Source: Cyanoderma ruficeps (taxonomy: Eukaryota; Chordata; Aves; Passeriformes; Timaliidae). Taken from it: a DNA stretch of 64,000 bases. This document shows positions 1 through 11,167 of this stretch, in pieces (within the stretch, counting starts at the first letter, position 1; every line of letters begins with the position of its first letter). A program made the position numbers and the translations under genes. A model generated the notes under the pieces. It worked only from the letters and a program-made list of their open reading frames with translations. It did not search any database and was not told where the DNA came from. Location of the stretch: positions 24,675,012 through 24,739,011 of the forward strand of contig VZDJ01004378.1 of the NCBI GenBank assembly GCA_008694505.1. The letters run 5' to 3'.

Positions 1-3000
1 ATACTGGCCTATTTATACTCTCTAAAACATGATATTTTTCCATGAATTTGATGATCATGTGCCTTCTCCACAATCACTATAGGACTGTAACCCCAATTTA
101 TTAAAGACTCTTACCATGATCTTTCTATCTGTCAGAAAATGTTTCCAATCATAAAGCCTTAATGTTACTCTCTTTGATCAGGATGGAAGTGGAAGCAGAA
201 CAACATCCTTCTTGCCCAGTTTAACACTGAGAGCGTCTTTACAGTGGTTACTTAAAAAAAACAGAGAGTCTGCACATGCAGACACTAGCCTTGTTATTCA
301 AACAAAATATCAATTTTATCCAATAACAGTCTTTCCTCAAAATACTTAGAGATCTTTAGACATAGGCGTGCAATAGATTCATCTTAAGCTTATTACAATG
401 GAGTCATCTCTCAGGTCACTATAGAGGTCTAATGAGCAGCCCATGGAGACCATTTGAAGACTTTTCATGTCCCATTACTTTCTCTGATATATCTAGAACA
501 GTCACATAAGAGAAAGTATATTTTTGACAAAATTGTGTTATTTTAGGATGTAAAGGTCTCTGGTAATGCTGTGTGACAATGCCAAATTTTCAGCACCTTT
601 CCTTCTGATGTGTCTGTGAATAAATTTTCAAAATAAGAAAAAACCCTAATTATTGAGTATCTGAATACCTCCAGGGTCTGTTGTTCATATGTGATAAATG
701 ACTGGTTCACTCTATTTCATTGTTGTCATGGTGTTCAGGGCTTAGTAATGAAATGGCCTTGTCTTCCCCATGCGGCTAGTTATAGACACATGTAGGGCTC
801 CAGTGAGTAGACCAAGAGACTCTGAAAAATCATCACACATATGCAAACTAAAAATAGGATTTGTAGGAAACAACGTGAAGAATTTGGATTATTGCATGAG
901 TGAAATATTTCTCTTCATAATCATTCATTTATGAGTATAGAGACTCCATTCCAAGATATTTTGTCAAATCAAACATGAGAGTTTGATTTGACAATGCCTA
1001 TGTATGTAAAATAATGTGACTCATAATTACACCAAGAGAAAGCTTATATTTTATTGATTTTGGTAGTTAACTTTAAACAAGTGATTCAGTTTTTGAACAG
1101 GACACTTTCACATGGAAATTATGAAAAAAATGTACTATATTAATGCTGCTACTGTAACTTCATTTCATAAAATAGTATGAAATTACAATCCAATCATTTA
1201 TGCAGATTAATCAAACTGCAATATTTCATATCTTAATAATTTTAAGATGGCTTATGCCATCTCAACTTGTCATTTGCTTCATTTACTTACCTTTTCCTAC
1301 ATGAAAATCGTGGGTTTATTGCATTAAAACATCAGCATTTCCAAGAAACTTGATTTTTCATTAGTCTGATATCCAGCCAGAAGCCAGAAAGATATCTGGA
1401 TTCATGTTTAGAAATTATTTTATAGGTTGTTATCAGTTACACCCATAAGTTATTAGGTCATAAGGTCACTCTAGAGAATATGCAGAACTTACTTTTTGAA
1501 GACATATTTAAAGAATCTCTTTTTCCTCAAGTTTATTTTTTTTTCCTGACCTTTACTATCCAAACCCATTTGGGTTCTGCACTTGCTGAAAAATGTTTTT
1601 TTTTCAAAGCTATCTGAGGTGGAAGGAATTCGAAGTAAAAGCTTTTCTGTGTCTTTCACAGTAATTTTGCTAGCAGGTAGTTTTCAAGAGTAAAACAAAC
1701 ACTACACTGAATGATATTTAGATGTTCTTATTTAACTGTCTAATGGAATAATGGTGAATTCATAACCTGAAATAAGTAAAATACATTGAGTAATTGAACA
1801 TCCTTACACAGTCTTATTACAACTAGAAGTAATCCTTTTGCATAGTGCTGCTGCCACATCTCACACAGGGGCAACTGCTGATCATTTGTGAGTTGTTGCC
1901 TTAGTGCAGCTATGGAAGGCCTCTGTGTAGAAAATGAATATTTGGGTGTGTAGCTCATGTAAAAAAGACCCATCATATATGTATGGAAAGTTTTTCCACA
2001 TTGAAAATAAAAAAATACTCTTTTGATCTGTGAAATTAGACTACCTAAATATTAATACAAATTGATACAGGAAGAATCCAACTCTCTGTGGTCTTCTCCC
2101 ATCTTCTCTAAATGCAGAATGTATATATTTTTGGCAGCCAGAATAATGTTCCATAAATTTGGTATTCTTGACCACTCTGATGCATACAAGAAGCATACAA
2201 GAAACGGGCATTTGCTATGTATATTGCCACATGCAGCCCTGTTGAAGAGCTGACATTTGCAGTGTTATTCCTTGTATGGCTCTAAACCTGTCCTTGCTTT
2301 CATGAGCACCCAAAGTCAGCTGTCTGACCACATTGCAAGAGGGCACTAGGCCATCTGAACAGGTGGCCATGAGCACTGACACAGAAAGATGCTCTCACGT
2401 GTGCTTACCAAGGGCACGATTTCCTGCTGGACCACACTGAGCTCATGCACAGCTAGAGGGATGTGCACTCATTAATCCAGCTCTGAGCTGTATTAAGTTT
2501 AAAAATAGCTTTTGTGACAGCATGGTGATAGTTTTTGACCCACTTAAATTTAGCAGAACAGCATATAAGCAACAGAGATTTCTGTTAAGCCTTCAGTGTT
2601 CAGCGGAACGGATCAGAGTACTGCAGACTAATTTAGTCCAGCTAGCACAGAGATGGTTACTAGTCTTCCAGAGTGGAGAGGAAAAAGACCAGCGAGGCTT
2701 GAGAGCAGCCTTGATATCCAAGCTGACAAGGGTCATCTCTGAATGAGTTTATGCCTCTCAGCAAGGAACTGAATGTATTATTAATATGAAAGCTCGTTCT
2801 GTAAATCTAAATATAGTTTAGATGGTTAAGGAGTAAAAATGTGCTACAAACTAAAAATGTATTTCAGAAAAAAATACATTCACACTAATAGAGCAGTTTC
2901 CATTCACTAAGAGGAGCAGTTTTGTACTTGCTAAAATATGGCATCATGAAAGGTTAGTTCAGGTGCAAATTCATATATCATTGCTTCACATATTGCTGTA

Positions 3001-5106
3001 GTCTAGCCCTTAGCAGTAATGCAAATCAATGTAGCCTCATTAGAGGAAACAGAGGCACACGTATTTACATGCTCAGTAGCAACAGGAGCAGAATTATCTG
3101 TTGTAGTCTCTATATTGCAGCAACTTAGATGCCAGTCCTTGCCTATAGCCTTAGTCACAAATATTCCATGATGGAATGACAGCAGTGCGCGAAGGTCGTT
3201 TCAAATTATGTTATGACGTGTAAAGCACACTCAGTCTTTTTTGCTATATTCAGTAGCCCAGCTGCGCCAGGGGAGACCCGTCCCACACTAAGTAGAGCAG
3301 TCCCACAGAGACCAGATGCAGCAGTGCCAAAGATTTCCAAAAATATTACTATAGTTGCTTGAATGAAGATAAGCCAGTATCAGAAAAGCCATATCTGCTT
3401 GGAAAATATTTGTCCTTTTGAAATCAGGATTTTCTAGAGTTGTTTCTTACACATGTACCACTGATCTCTAACACATTCTTAATAGAGTATGTGGCATTTC
3501 ACAGATGTTTCCCACCAGAGGTATATTGACATTTCAGAGCTTGCTATAATAATAGTAAGTGATTGTGAGCTAATAACTTCTCAGTTTCACTTAGCTCTTT
3601 TGCAAAGCCTATTCTTGGCTGAAACTATTCTAAATTCAAGCCACTAGAAAGCAAACAAGCAACATCTGGTTTTCCAAGGCAGGGACTGAAACCGTTGCAG
3701 AAGTGGAATGCATGTATTCATTCCCACTAGCATTGGTTCCATGATTTTCTGTTTTCCCTCTCCCTCTCTGTACATGGGGCTTACTAATATTCAGGTACAA
3801 AATAACTTGTAAAAACATGAATGCTACATGTTTTAAAGTGCACACATTTTCATTTAAAGTGTTGTGTTTCATGTAAGAACTGAAAATGCTTAACAGTATT
3901 CAATAAGAAGTACTTCAGTAAGATCCAACTCATCTCCACTCAGGAGTGCTAACGAAGAAACTGTTGAGGACAGTACTTTTTATAAAGCAAATCCTTTGCA
4001 ATTGGGTGCATATACACTTGCACTCATCTAGTGTCAGTAATTCTGGAAGTAACAGCAGAAAACATACTAACACTAAGATTATAAGGGATTTTTGTGGTCA
4101 GGCCTGCAATATACAATATTGGAAATCTCTCGCTTCACTAGCTGATTTCAATAGCTGTAGCTAAAATAGAGAAATATATTTTATAAATAGGCCCATTTGT
4201 GCTGTAAGATTGTGAGAAATCAGTATCTATTCTAAAGCCAAAAAATTGCTCCAGTGCTTAACTGCCTGCACTTTTTAAATTGCATCTTATTTCTAGGTTA
4301 AATTTCTCTAATGTTATCTTCTATTAGAGGCTGTTATATATTCGTGGGATAGACTGAAGACCTGTCCTTCCTAATCATACTGTTACAGGAATTTATATAC
4401 TATATTCCTCTACCTTCTTCCTTACTTCAAGTAAGTTAAATGGACAGAGATTCTTAGGCTTTATATTAAACATATATTTTCTCATTCTTATCATTTTGAT
4501 GATTCTTTGAAAAGTTTTTTCACCCAGAACACAGGCAATGGGATAAGAGCAATGGTAGGAGTGCCATCAAGGGAGAGGCGAGGAGAGAAGAGGTTAGCCT
4601 TGTATGTATTTTGTTTTTTCATTCTTAAGTCTTTATATATCCTTCATCAGAAATGTGCTCCTGATTACATTTTTTCACTATGACCTGAGCTTTCTCTAGT
4701 ATTTCCTGATGTGACACCAATTCTTTTCCAAAGTCAGAAAGGTAGAGTTTCTAAAACTAGAAGTATGTTTAGTAGAGTTAACTGATGCAAGCTGTTAACA
4801 AGCTGACAGCAACTGTCTGCTCATCTTCATCCCCTCAGCAGAGCTAAATTTGGATAGAAATGCTAATGATCAATACTGAGGAAAAAGCCAATGATGTAGG
4901 CATGCAAAAGAAAAGCAGCAAGAAAACTGCTGCTGTTGTTGCACACCAAATGAAAATGTAGCCAGTAGTGTGTAATCGGAAAGTCATGGCTTCTTTTTGG
5001 CCTCAGTCCACCTACTTTTTTGCTGCCTACCAGTACAACAAGTTATTCAAATTACTCAGTGACCACTAGTCCAACATCTCCATTACATATTACCTCAGGA
5101 TTCTTT
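1..5106. other. Unassigned single-copy stretch
   Basis: No convincing exon, known repeat family or RNA gene was found in this AT-rich stretch. Short open frames occur, the most protein-like being on the plus strand at 2522-2746, but none has a pair of splice sites I would trust. A perfect inverted repeat at 961-994 is listed separately. The region is probably intronic or intergenic. Confidence 0.5.
961..994. repeat. Perfect 14-bp inverted repeat, 6-nt loop
   Basis: The arms are 961-974 (TTGTCAAATCAAAC) and 981-994 (GTTTGATTTGACAA). They are exact reverse complements separated by ATGAGA. The flanking bases 960 and 995 do not extend the pairing. It could form a hairpin or cruciform. It may be a remnant of a palindromic DNA transposon or a chance palindrome. 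Confidence 0.9.
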
Positions 5107-5712
5107 CACAGAATCACAGAATCACAGAATGACTAGGTTGGAAGAGACCTTGAAGATCACTGATTCCAACCCCTGCCCTAATGCCTCAACTAAACCATGG
5201 CACAGAGTGCCACGTCCAGTCTTCCTTTAAACACACCCAGGGATGGTGACTCCACCACCTCCCCAGGCAGACCATTCCAATACTTTATCACTCTTTCTGT
5301 AAAACACTTTTTCCCAATATCCAACCTATATTTCCCTTGGAGCAGCTGAAGACTGTGTCTTCTCGTTCTGTCAGTTGCTGCCTGGAGAAAGAGACCAACC
5401 CCACCTGACTACAACCACCTTTCAGGAAGTTGTAGAGAGTAATAAGGTCACCTCTGAGTCTCCTTTTCTCCAGGCTAAACACCCCCAGCTCCCTCAGCCA
5501 TTCCTCACAGGGTGTGTGTTCCAAGTCCCTCTCCAGCCTTGTTGCCTCCTCTGGACATGCTCAAGTGTCTCAACATCCTTCCAATACTGAGGGCCCAGAA
5601 CTGGGTACAGCACTCAAGGTGTGGCCTCACCAGTGCTGAGTACAGGGGAAGAATGACCTCCCTGCTCCTGCTGGACACACCATTCCTGATATAGGCCAGG
5701 CCTTTATATGGC
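5107..5712 (-). mobile_element. CR1 LINE, 5'-truncated, minus orientation
   Basis: The plus strand opens with three copies of a CACAGAAT-type 8-mer. This is the reverse complement of the CR1 3' tail, followed by the usual GGTTGGAAGAGACCTT-like 3' UTR. Further along, the minus strand reads the end of the CR1 reverse transcriptase, with a [13 protein letters not shown] motif near 5600, and breaks off upstream near 5712. The frame is interrupted, so this is a dead 5'-truncated copy. CR1 is the dominant LINE of birds and normally inserts without target-site duplications. Confidence 0.93.
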
Positions 5713-6412
5713 TGAAAATTTTTAGTGATCATTTTTTCCAAGTCAATAAGAAAAACGTAAATGGAAGATGGCTAAAATTCCTGCGTATTCTTCCTCACAT
5801 GCTCTCTAGAAATATCTGTGCTGAAAAAATGAGACAACAGCAATTTTTAGAGCAATAATATAGCAGGAACTCAGGCTGGCACAATAGAACAATTCTGCAC
5901 TCCGTTTTGTTGTTCAAATTACTCCAAAACACTGTTCAGTTGTCATATGTCATCACGTTTTGCACCAACTAAATTATAAAATAAATTAATCTTTTCTAAA
6001 TCATTTAGTCAATCCTTTACTTTCTACGTATGCTATAAATTTTAGGCACCACTTCTGTGCCTGACCACTGTTCATGACAACTGTTAATGAATGAAGATTG
6101 AGTAGCAAAGATTTCTAGCCAGCCAACAGTCAGCTTCATTCATGCTAATTGTAGGAAGAAGTTGAAAACAACTTTGCAATTTGGGTAAATGAGGAGGGAA
6201 TCAATAGACAGCATTCATAACTCTAATAAGGCAAGCATCATTAAAAGCTTTATCTTGATCATGCTGCCTGCTTTAGTTTGAGTTCTCCAAACAAACAGTC
6301 CACGTGTTGCATTACCAATGCATCCATCCTGGCCCTCTGGCAACTCCTGTGCTGAGCAGGGAGCTGGCAGACGCTGATGGCTCCACCAGGAACAAATTGG
6401 CATTCCTTAAGG

Positions 6413-6431
6413 AAAAAAAAAAAAAAAAAAA
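6413..6431. repeat. Poly(A) run
   Basis: Nineteen consecutive A residues. On the minus strand this is a T-tract ending in CCTTAAG, so it could equally serve as a polypyrimidine tract in front of a splice acceptor at 6405/6406. Confidence 0.9.
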
Positions 6432-6563
6432 GCAATGACATATCAATTATTTGCTGTTTGCAACTGAAATTGGAAAATATTTCATTAAATAAGGCAGTAG
6501 AGTTCTTTGAAAATTTTTATAAATCATAAAGATAAGTTGCAGATACCAGTAGTAATACAACAC

Positions 6564-6733
6564 TGAGAAACATTGAAAGAAAAAGTTTATATAAGTAGTG
6601 ATAGTTGTTTGCCTCTTCCCATAGATATCCTTTATCAGAGTAAGACCGTTTCTCAAAAAATCTGAAGCCTGTTTGTGAATGTTCTGTGGAAACATTTTCT
6701 GTATTAATTTTTCATCTACTTCTTTATAAACTG
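6564..6733 (-). CDS. Possible internal exon, unidentified protein
   Basis: On the minus strand an acceptor ending TTTCAG, with a second CAG directly after it (a tandem NAGNAG site), opens a frame of about 56 codons. The product is charged and helical, including DEKLIQKMFPQ and FLRNGLTLIKDIYG. The proposed donor, CTCA/GTGTTG, is weak. The same frame stays open to a stop at 6447, so the 3' end is uncertain. The phase accepts the one leftover base of the candidate exon at 7814-7894. No family was recognised. The length is compatible with chance in AT-rich DNA. Confidence 0.25.
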
Positions 6734-7813
6734 CTGAAATCTTCAGACTTAATTCATGCTTGTTAATCAAATCACATCCTTTTCATGAGAGTATAGCATT
6801 GCTGGCTTCTTCTAAATATATGCAAATAACATCAGAGGTGCTTGTCTGAAAAGAAGTTTCTGAAGATATTAAAGAATTTCTGAAATCTATTTTAAAGCTA
6901 ATGCAAAGAACAAATCAACTCTGAATTCAATTAAAGAAAATTTCTGAATTCTCACAAACTACTTTTTAAAATCTTTTCTTCAAAGAAGTTTTTTAAAAGT
7001 CCAATATCCCACACATTAATCACATAAAAAAATTTAAATTTTTGCCAGAGAATACAAGGGTGTGTGCCAATGATCTAAGTATTCTGCAATAAAAGTTCTG
7101 TGGTAAAAAAAATATATATATATAGATTACTTTCATACTTTGTTTTCTTATTGTTTTACACACATTAAATCAACAAACAACTGATGTGTGTTCTCATTTT
7201 ATGTTAACCAAAATATCAATTGCAACAGATATGACTTTATTATGAGCACACCTATGTTTATACAAAACATATAATCAATAGCCCTCACATTAAGAGAACT
7301 TCTAAAATGATATTGCATAGACATATACATATATATGATGTATAAAAAACTTCAACACTTTAGGAAGTACTGTGGTTAATTTTTACCTGTTTGGTCAAAT
7401 TATATGCAAACTGTAAGGCTCCCAGTTGCTGTATGTTAAATATTTTAATAGCTTATATATTGTAACCTTTGGGCGTTTCTTTAGGGCAAGATAGGTACTT
7501 GAGATATATTTTGAGTTGAATAGTCCTTGCGGCAAACAAGTAAATCAATGAAAAGTTATGTGGGTATGTGACTCCTAATGCCAAGCATTGATTTTAATGT
7601 AAATTATTTTGTGCATGGGTGTAAGCAATGCATTTTCTGAATAGTAAAATTCCAAAGAAACCATTCCTTCCCTGTAAAAACCAGTGGCACACAGCAGAAA
7701 TACAACTACCAGAAGCTTGTTGTATTTTGATGTACAGAAGTGTAATTCTGTGTGCAAGTAAATAATTTCACAACCAACAGCAACTGGTTTGGCTGACATA
7801 GATGTCATGGTAC

Positions 7814-7894
7814 CTTCCATTATGAAAAGTCCTGCTTTTCCTTTGGCTGTAGCCATGGTACTGACAGGAAAGTTACCAGTTGTGTGTTTCATAC
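7814..7894 (-). CDS. Possible internal exon, unidentified protein
   Basis: The acceptor is preceded by a clean pyrimidine stretch (TTTGCTCTCTCTGCGATCCAG, minus strand) and the donor is GGAAG/GTACC. The 81-nt block has two leading bases, 26 codons and one trailing base. It encodes a small Thr/Ala/Gly-rich segment with no recognisable domain. The phases fit the candidates at 8845-8990 upstream and 6564-6733 downstream. This is a splice-signal call only. Confidence 0.25.
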
Positions 7895-7994
7895 CTGGAT
7901 CGCAGAGAGAGCAAACTGCTTTAATTTCAAATTGTCAGCATTCACCTAGGAAGTGAGGTGTTCTGAGTGAGACTAAAAGTAAGATCTATTAATT

Positions 7995-8576
7995 TGTAGT
8001 TCAACAGTACATTTGTCTTTTCAGTCTTGTGCTATACATCCTTGTGCTCACTCAACCTCCTTCTTCCCCTGACCCTGATGGAATGGGGTGGACAATTAAA
8101 GCAAAACATGTATGTTGAGACAAGTATAGTTTAATAAATGAAAATGAAGTAAAATACAATAATAATGGTAAATAATAATAATAATTGTAATAAAAAGGTG
8201 AAAATCAAGTAGTGCACAACGCACTTGCTCATCACCCACTGACTGATGTCAGAACTCCCTTCCCAAACCCAAATCAGCCACATTCCCTGCCGATTCCTCC
8301 CAGTTTATACACTGGACATGATGTTCTGTGGTGCGAAATACCCCTTTGGTCAGTTCAGGTCACCTGCCTAAGTGTGGTTCCTGCCAGTTTCTTTTGTGTT
8401 CCTTCTCATTGGCACAGTAAAAGACAAGGAAAAAAGTCCTTGACTTAGGATAAACAACACCTAGCAAAAAACCAAAACATCAGTGTGTTATCAACATTCG
8501 CATTTTGAATCCAAAATACACAGCAGTGTAACAGTTACTGAGAGGAACCTACCATATCCTAGCTGAAATCAGGACA
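7995..8576 (-). mobile_element. Solo LTR of an avian endogenous retrovirus
   Basis: Read on the minus strand it starts TGTCCTGATTTCAGC. It continues with the block around AACACACTGATGTTTTGG, a TATAAAC box near 8300 within CCAGTGTATAAACTGGG, and an ATT-rich microsatellite-like stretch near 8170. This combination is typical of a common avian ERV LTR. No coding retroviral sequence is attached. The far end near 7995 is diverged, and I could not find a matching target-site duplication, so that boundary is approximate. It appears to be an old insertion. Confidence 0.8.
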
Positions 8577-8844
8577 ATGCTACACCTGCCTCCAGTAGAA
8601 ATAACACTGGGATATGTGCTCTGTCCTTGCCTTTGTTGCCTGCAGAACGTGGGCAGGCTGCACTGCAGGCCTGAAACTGAGGTGCCCTAGGAGGAGTAGG
8701 GACCAGGATGGAAACAGAGAAAATACTTCTGAAAAAGCCTGCCGCCAGCAGTCACCTGTCAGGCAGGTAAAGGTGGAAGGATAAACTTTAACCTGCCAAG
8801 AACTGGCTGTGTCCACTACTGATGAAGAATGGCATAAGTCTTAC

Positions 8845-8990
8845 CAACACAAACCTGCCCCACCCCAAAAATGGTGCTTTCTAAATGAGGAAAAAATAAA
8901 TTTCCACTGCTGCAGCAGGGTTTGCTCTGGCATGCAGTGTAGGTCTGTTCTAGCTGAATAATATCTTTCAGTACAATCTGGGAGGTCCAG
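8845..8990 (-). CDS. Possible internal exon, unidentified protein
   Basis: On the minus strand an acceptor (TATTTTCCCGCCTCGACAG) and a strong donor (GTTG/GTAAGA) bound 146 nt. The open frame is 48 codons with one base left over at each end. It begins WTSQIVLKDIIQLEQ and contains a Cys pair (KPCCSS). The frame closes soon after the donor, as expected for an exon. Its trailing phase matches the candidate exon at 7814-7894. No homologue was recognised. Confidence 0.3.
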
Positions 8991-10486
8991 CTGTCGAGGC
9001 GGGAAAATACTTTCAATGTTTTGTCCTCTGTATTAACAATCTGAATTTGATGTTTTACAGCAAGTATATTGTTGGGTTTTCAACTGACACCTTTGAGATT
9101 TCATTTGAAATAATATTATACAGTGGAATCCTTTTTCATTCTGACAAAAGGTGGATTTGAGTCAAGAACTAAACTCTGCTAAACTTCTGAGGGGTTTTTA
9201 ACCTTTTTTAATTAAAAAAACCAGCCATAAAATAGTAAGATCACCCTCTAGCTCTTTTCTGAGATGAGTGCCAGTAATCTGTGCATTTCAGCACATAACA
9301 TCACCAGAGGTATTAAAAGGAAAGTCTTTCAAAAGGTGTTTAGTGACTCATCTCCCAGTGGTGTTGTAAGAATTAATTAGCTAATGCCAGTACAGCATTA
9401 TATAAATGCTAAGTACTATGTTGACAGATTAAGGTTATGAGTGCCAGGTGGCAACATGAGCTTTGTTACTGAGAGTTGTCTCTCCCTTGAAGCAGAAGAG
9501 ACCCTTCTCAGGAATGTCACAGTAAATCACTCTTCCTGAGTTTTCAGCCTTTCTCTCTCACAGAACTACTGAAGATGACACGAGTCATAGTGGTGGGGTT
9601 TGTGACAGCAGTCCAGGAAGGAATTGCAATAAGCTAAAAGTCAATTAGGTAGAAGTTTCCTTTGCCATTAACTGAATCACAGAGCAATATCCCACAGAGA
9701 GAACTGTCAAGTCCTATTTGTCTTCAGCTCAGCAACCATGCACTATGTAATCTAGGATCAATAAACCAAAACCTGGAAGGGGCACAAGGCACAACACTCA
9801 TTTTTGCTGCACCAGCCATTTAGAAACCTATGCATTTATGGTTCCAGCCCCCAGAAGGAGTCAATGCAGGCAGCTGTAAATGTATATTCAGCTCATTTTC
9901 CACTAACACAAACAGTGATCATCAATCTTAAATGACAAGTTTTAGCCATGATTGCTTAACTGCTCTGATTCAAGTAGCTCCTTTCCAGTGTGTTTATATC
10001 TTTGTATTCTAGAATGTATGTGCAGAGCTGATTTTCTTCAATTTACATTATTTTAGCAAATAAAATCAGCAGAAGTGATGGATTGGTTAGTGAGGCAATT
10101 AAAGAGGTTAAAATCTGAAAAAAAAAGGTATAAATAGTCATGCACACCTGAGTTATAAGCAATCTCTTTTTCTCCTCTTCCAGTGTACACAATGTGCTAA
10201 AACATATTTGAAAGCTTCCTGACTTTCAGTGGGAAAAAACAATGAGACTGAGCACTGAGCATCATGTAGAATTCAAACAATGCAAACTCATCATAGGTTA
10301 CTCTCATCCTTTTCTAAAAGTCTTAACTTTACATATTTTCCATGCCTCCATCTGAAGTTGCCCTTTAACCCCAACATGAGAAAATTATAGCATATGAAGC
10401 ACATCAACATATCCCACAACAAAAAAGTAATCAGGTTTTAATTTTTTGTCTGAAAAGACCCATGCAAAAAAAAAAATGCATTAACA

Positions 10487-10491
10487 AAACC
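10487..10491. repeat. Target-site duplication, left copy
   Basis: AAACC immediately before the TG of the LTR. It matches 11163-11167. Confidence 0.75.
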
Positions 10492-11162
10492 TGTAGTGGT
10501 GTGTTTTGGGGGTTTACCAGTTTTCTATGTGCATCTGTTTGTTTTATGTTGTTTCATAATGGTTTTTCCCATGTACCCCATGTTTTACCCCATTATGGTT
10601 TACTCCAGCTATTGTTATTAATCAATCATCATTTATATGACATCTAGGTCCTGTCTGTCACTTTGAGGCCTCACCCTTTGTCTAGAAAGTTGTGGTGAAG
10701 GCTTTGAGTGATTGGCAAGGTCTAGGTTCCCCTTCCCCCTTTGCTCCTTGATTCGTTCTATGGGTTGTCATTTAGGTTCAGGGTCACTCCCTTCCCATTC
10801 TGGATTGGTTCCAAGCTGTATCCTCCCCACTCCCCCACCCCCATATTTAAGGTGAAACCCCGGGAGTTCAGTGGGCTTTGGCAGGCTGACTCCTGGGTGA
10901 AAGGAAGTCGTGTGGATTTAATAAAACCCAGTTGAAATTCCCCACCGGAGTTCCAGCCGAGGCAAGGACCCACAGGATTGGAACTGTATTCCAGAATACA
11001 GGACTGTACCTTTTTGTGACGCTGATGCCAGAGCTAGCCTGGAAGAGCAGGCGAAAGCCCCGAGAGAAGCACCGCACCATCGCAAAAACCATTGCTTGAA
11101 ATTTCATTTTACAAAAATTTCCACCATGTTTACCTCTGCTAGTTCCTTGTCACAACAAAACA
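10492..11162 (+). mobile_element. Solo ERV LTR with 5-bp target-site duplication
   Basis: A 671-bp element starts TGTAGTGG and ends ACAAAACA, flanked on both sides by AAACC. Internal anatomy fits an LTR in plus orientation: a C-rich stretch followed by a TATA-like CATATTTAAGG at 10842-10852, then AATAAA at 10920-10925. A GC-rich R/U5-like stretch follows, clearly richer in CpG than the surroundings. Short ORFs inside it (for example 10741-10935) are not genes. A 5-bp duplication would suit an ERVL-like or gammaretrovirus-like integrase, but the family is not identified. The 3' boundary depends on the duplication, because A-rich DNA follows. Confidence 0.75.
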
Positions 11163-11167
11163 AAACC
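11163..11167. repeat. Target-site duplication, right copy
   Basis: AAACC directly after the LTR end. It matches 10487-10491. Confidence 0.75.

Noticed and set aside
2522..2746. Protein-like plus-strand ORF ending in a stop
   Set aside because: No convincing acceptor, no nearby poly(A) signal and no related exon next to it.
5505..5741. Minus-strand ORF resembling reverse transcriptase
   Set aside because: Degraded CR1 sequence, already covered by the repeat.
10868..11107. 79-codon minus-strand ORF
   Set aside because: Lies wholly within the solo LTR on its antisense strand. Open because the sequence is GC-rich.
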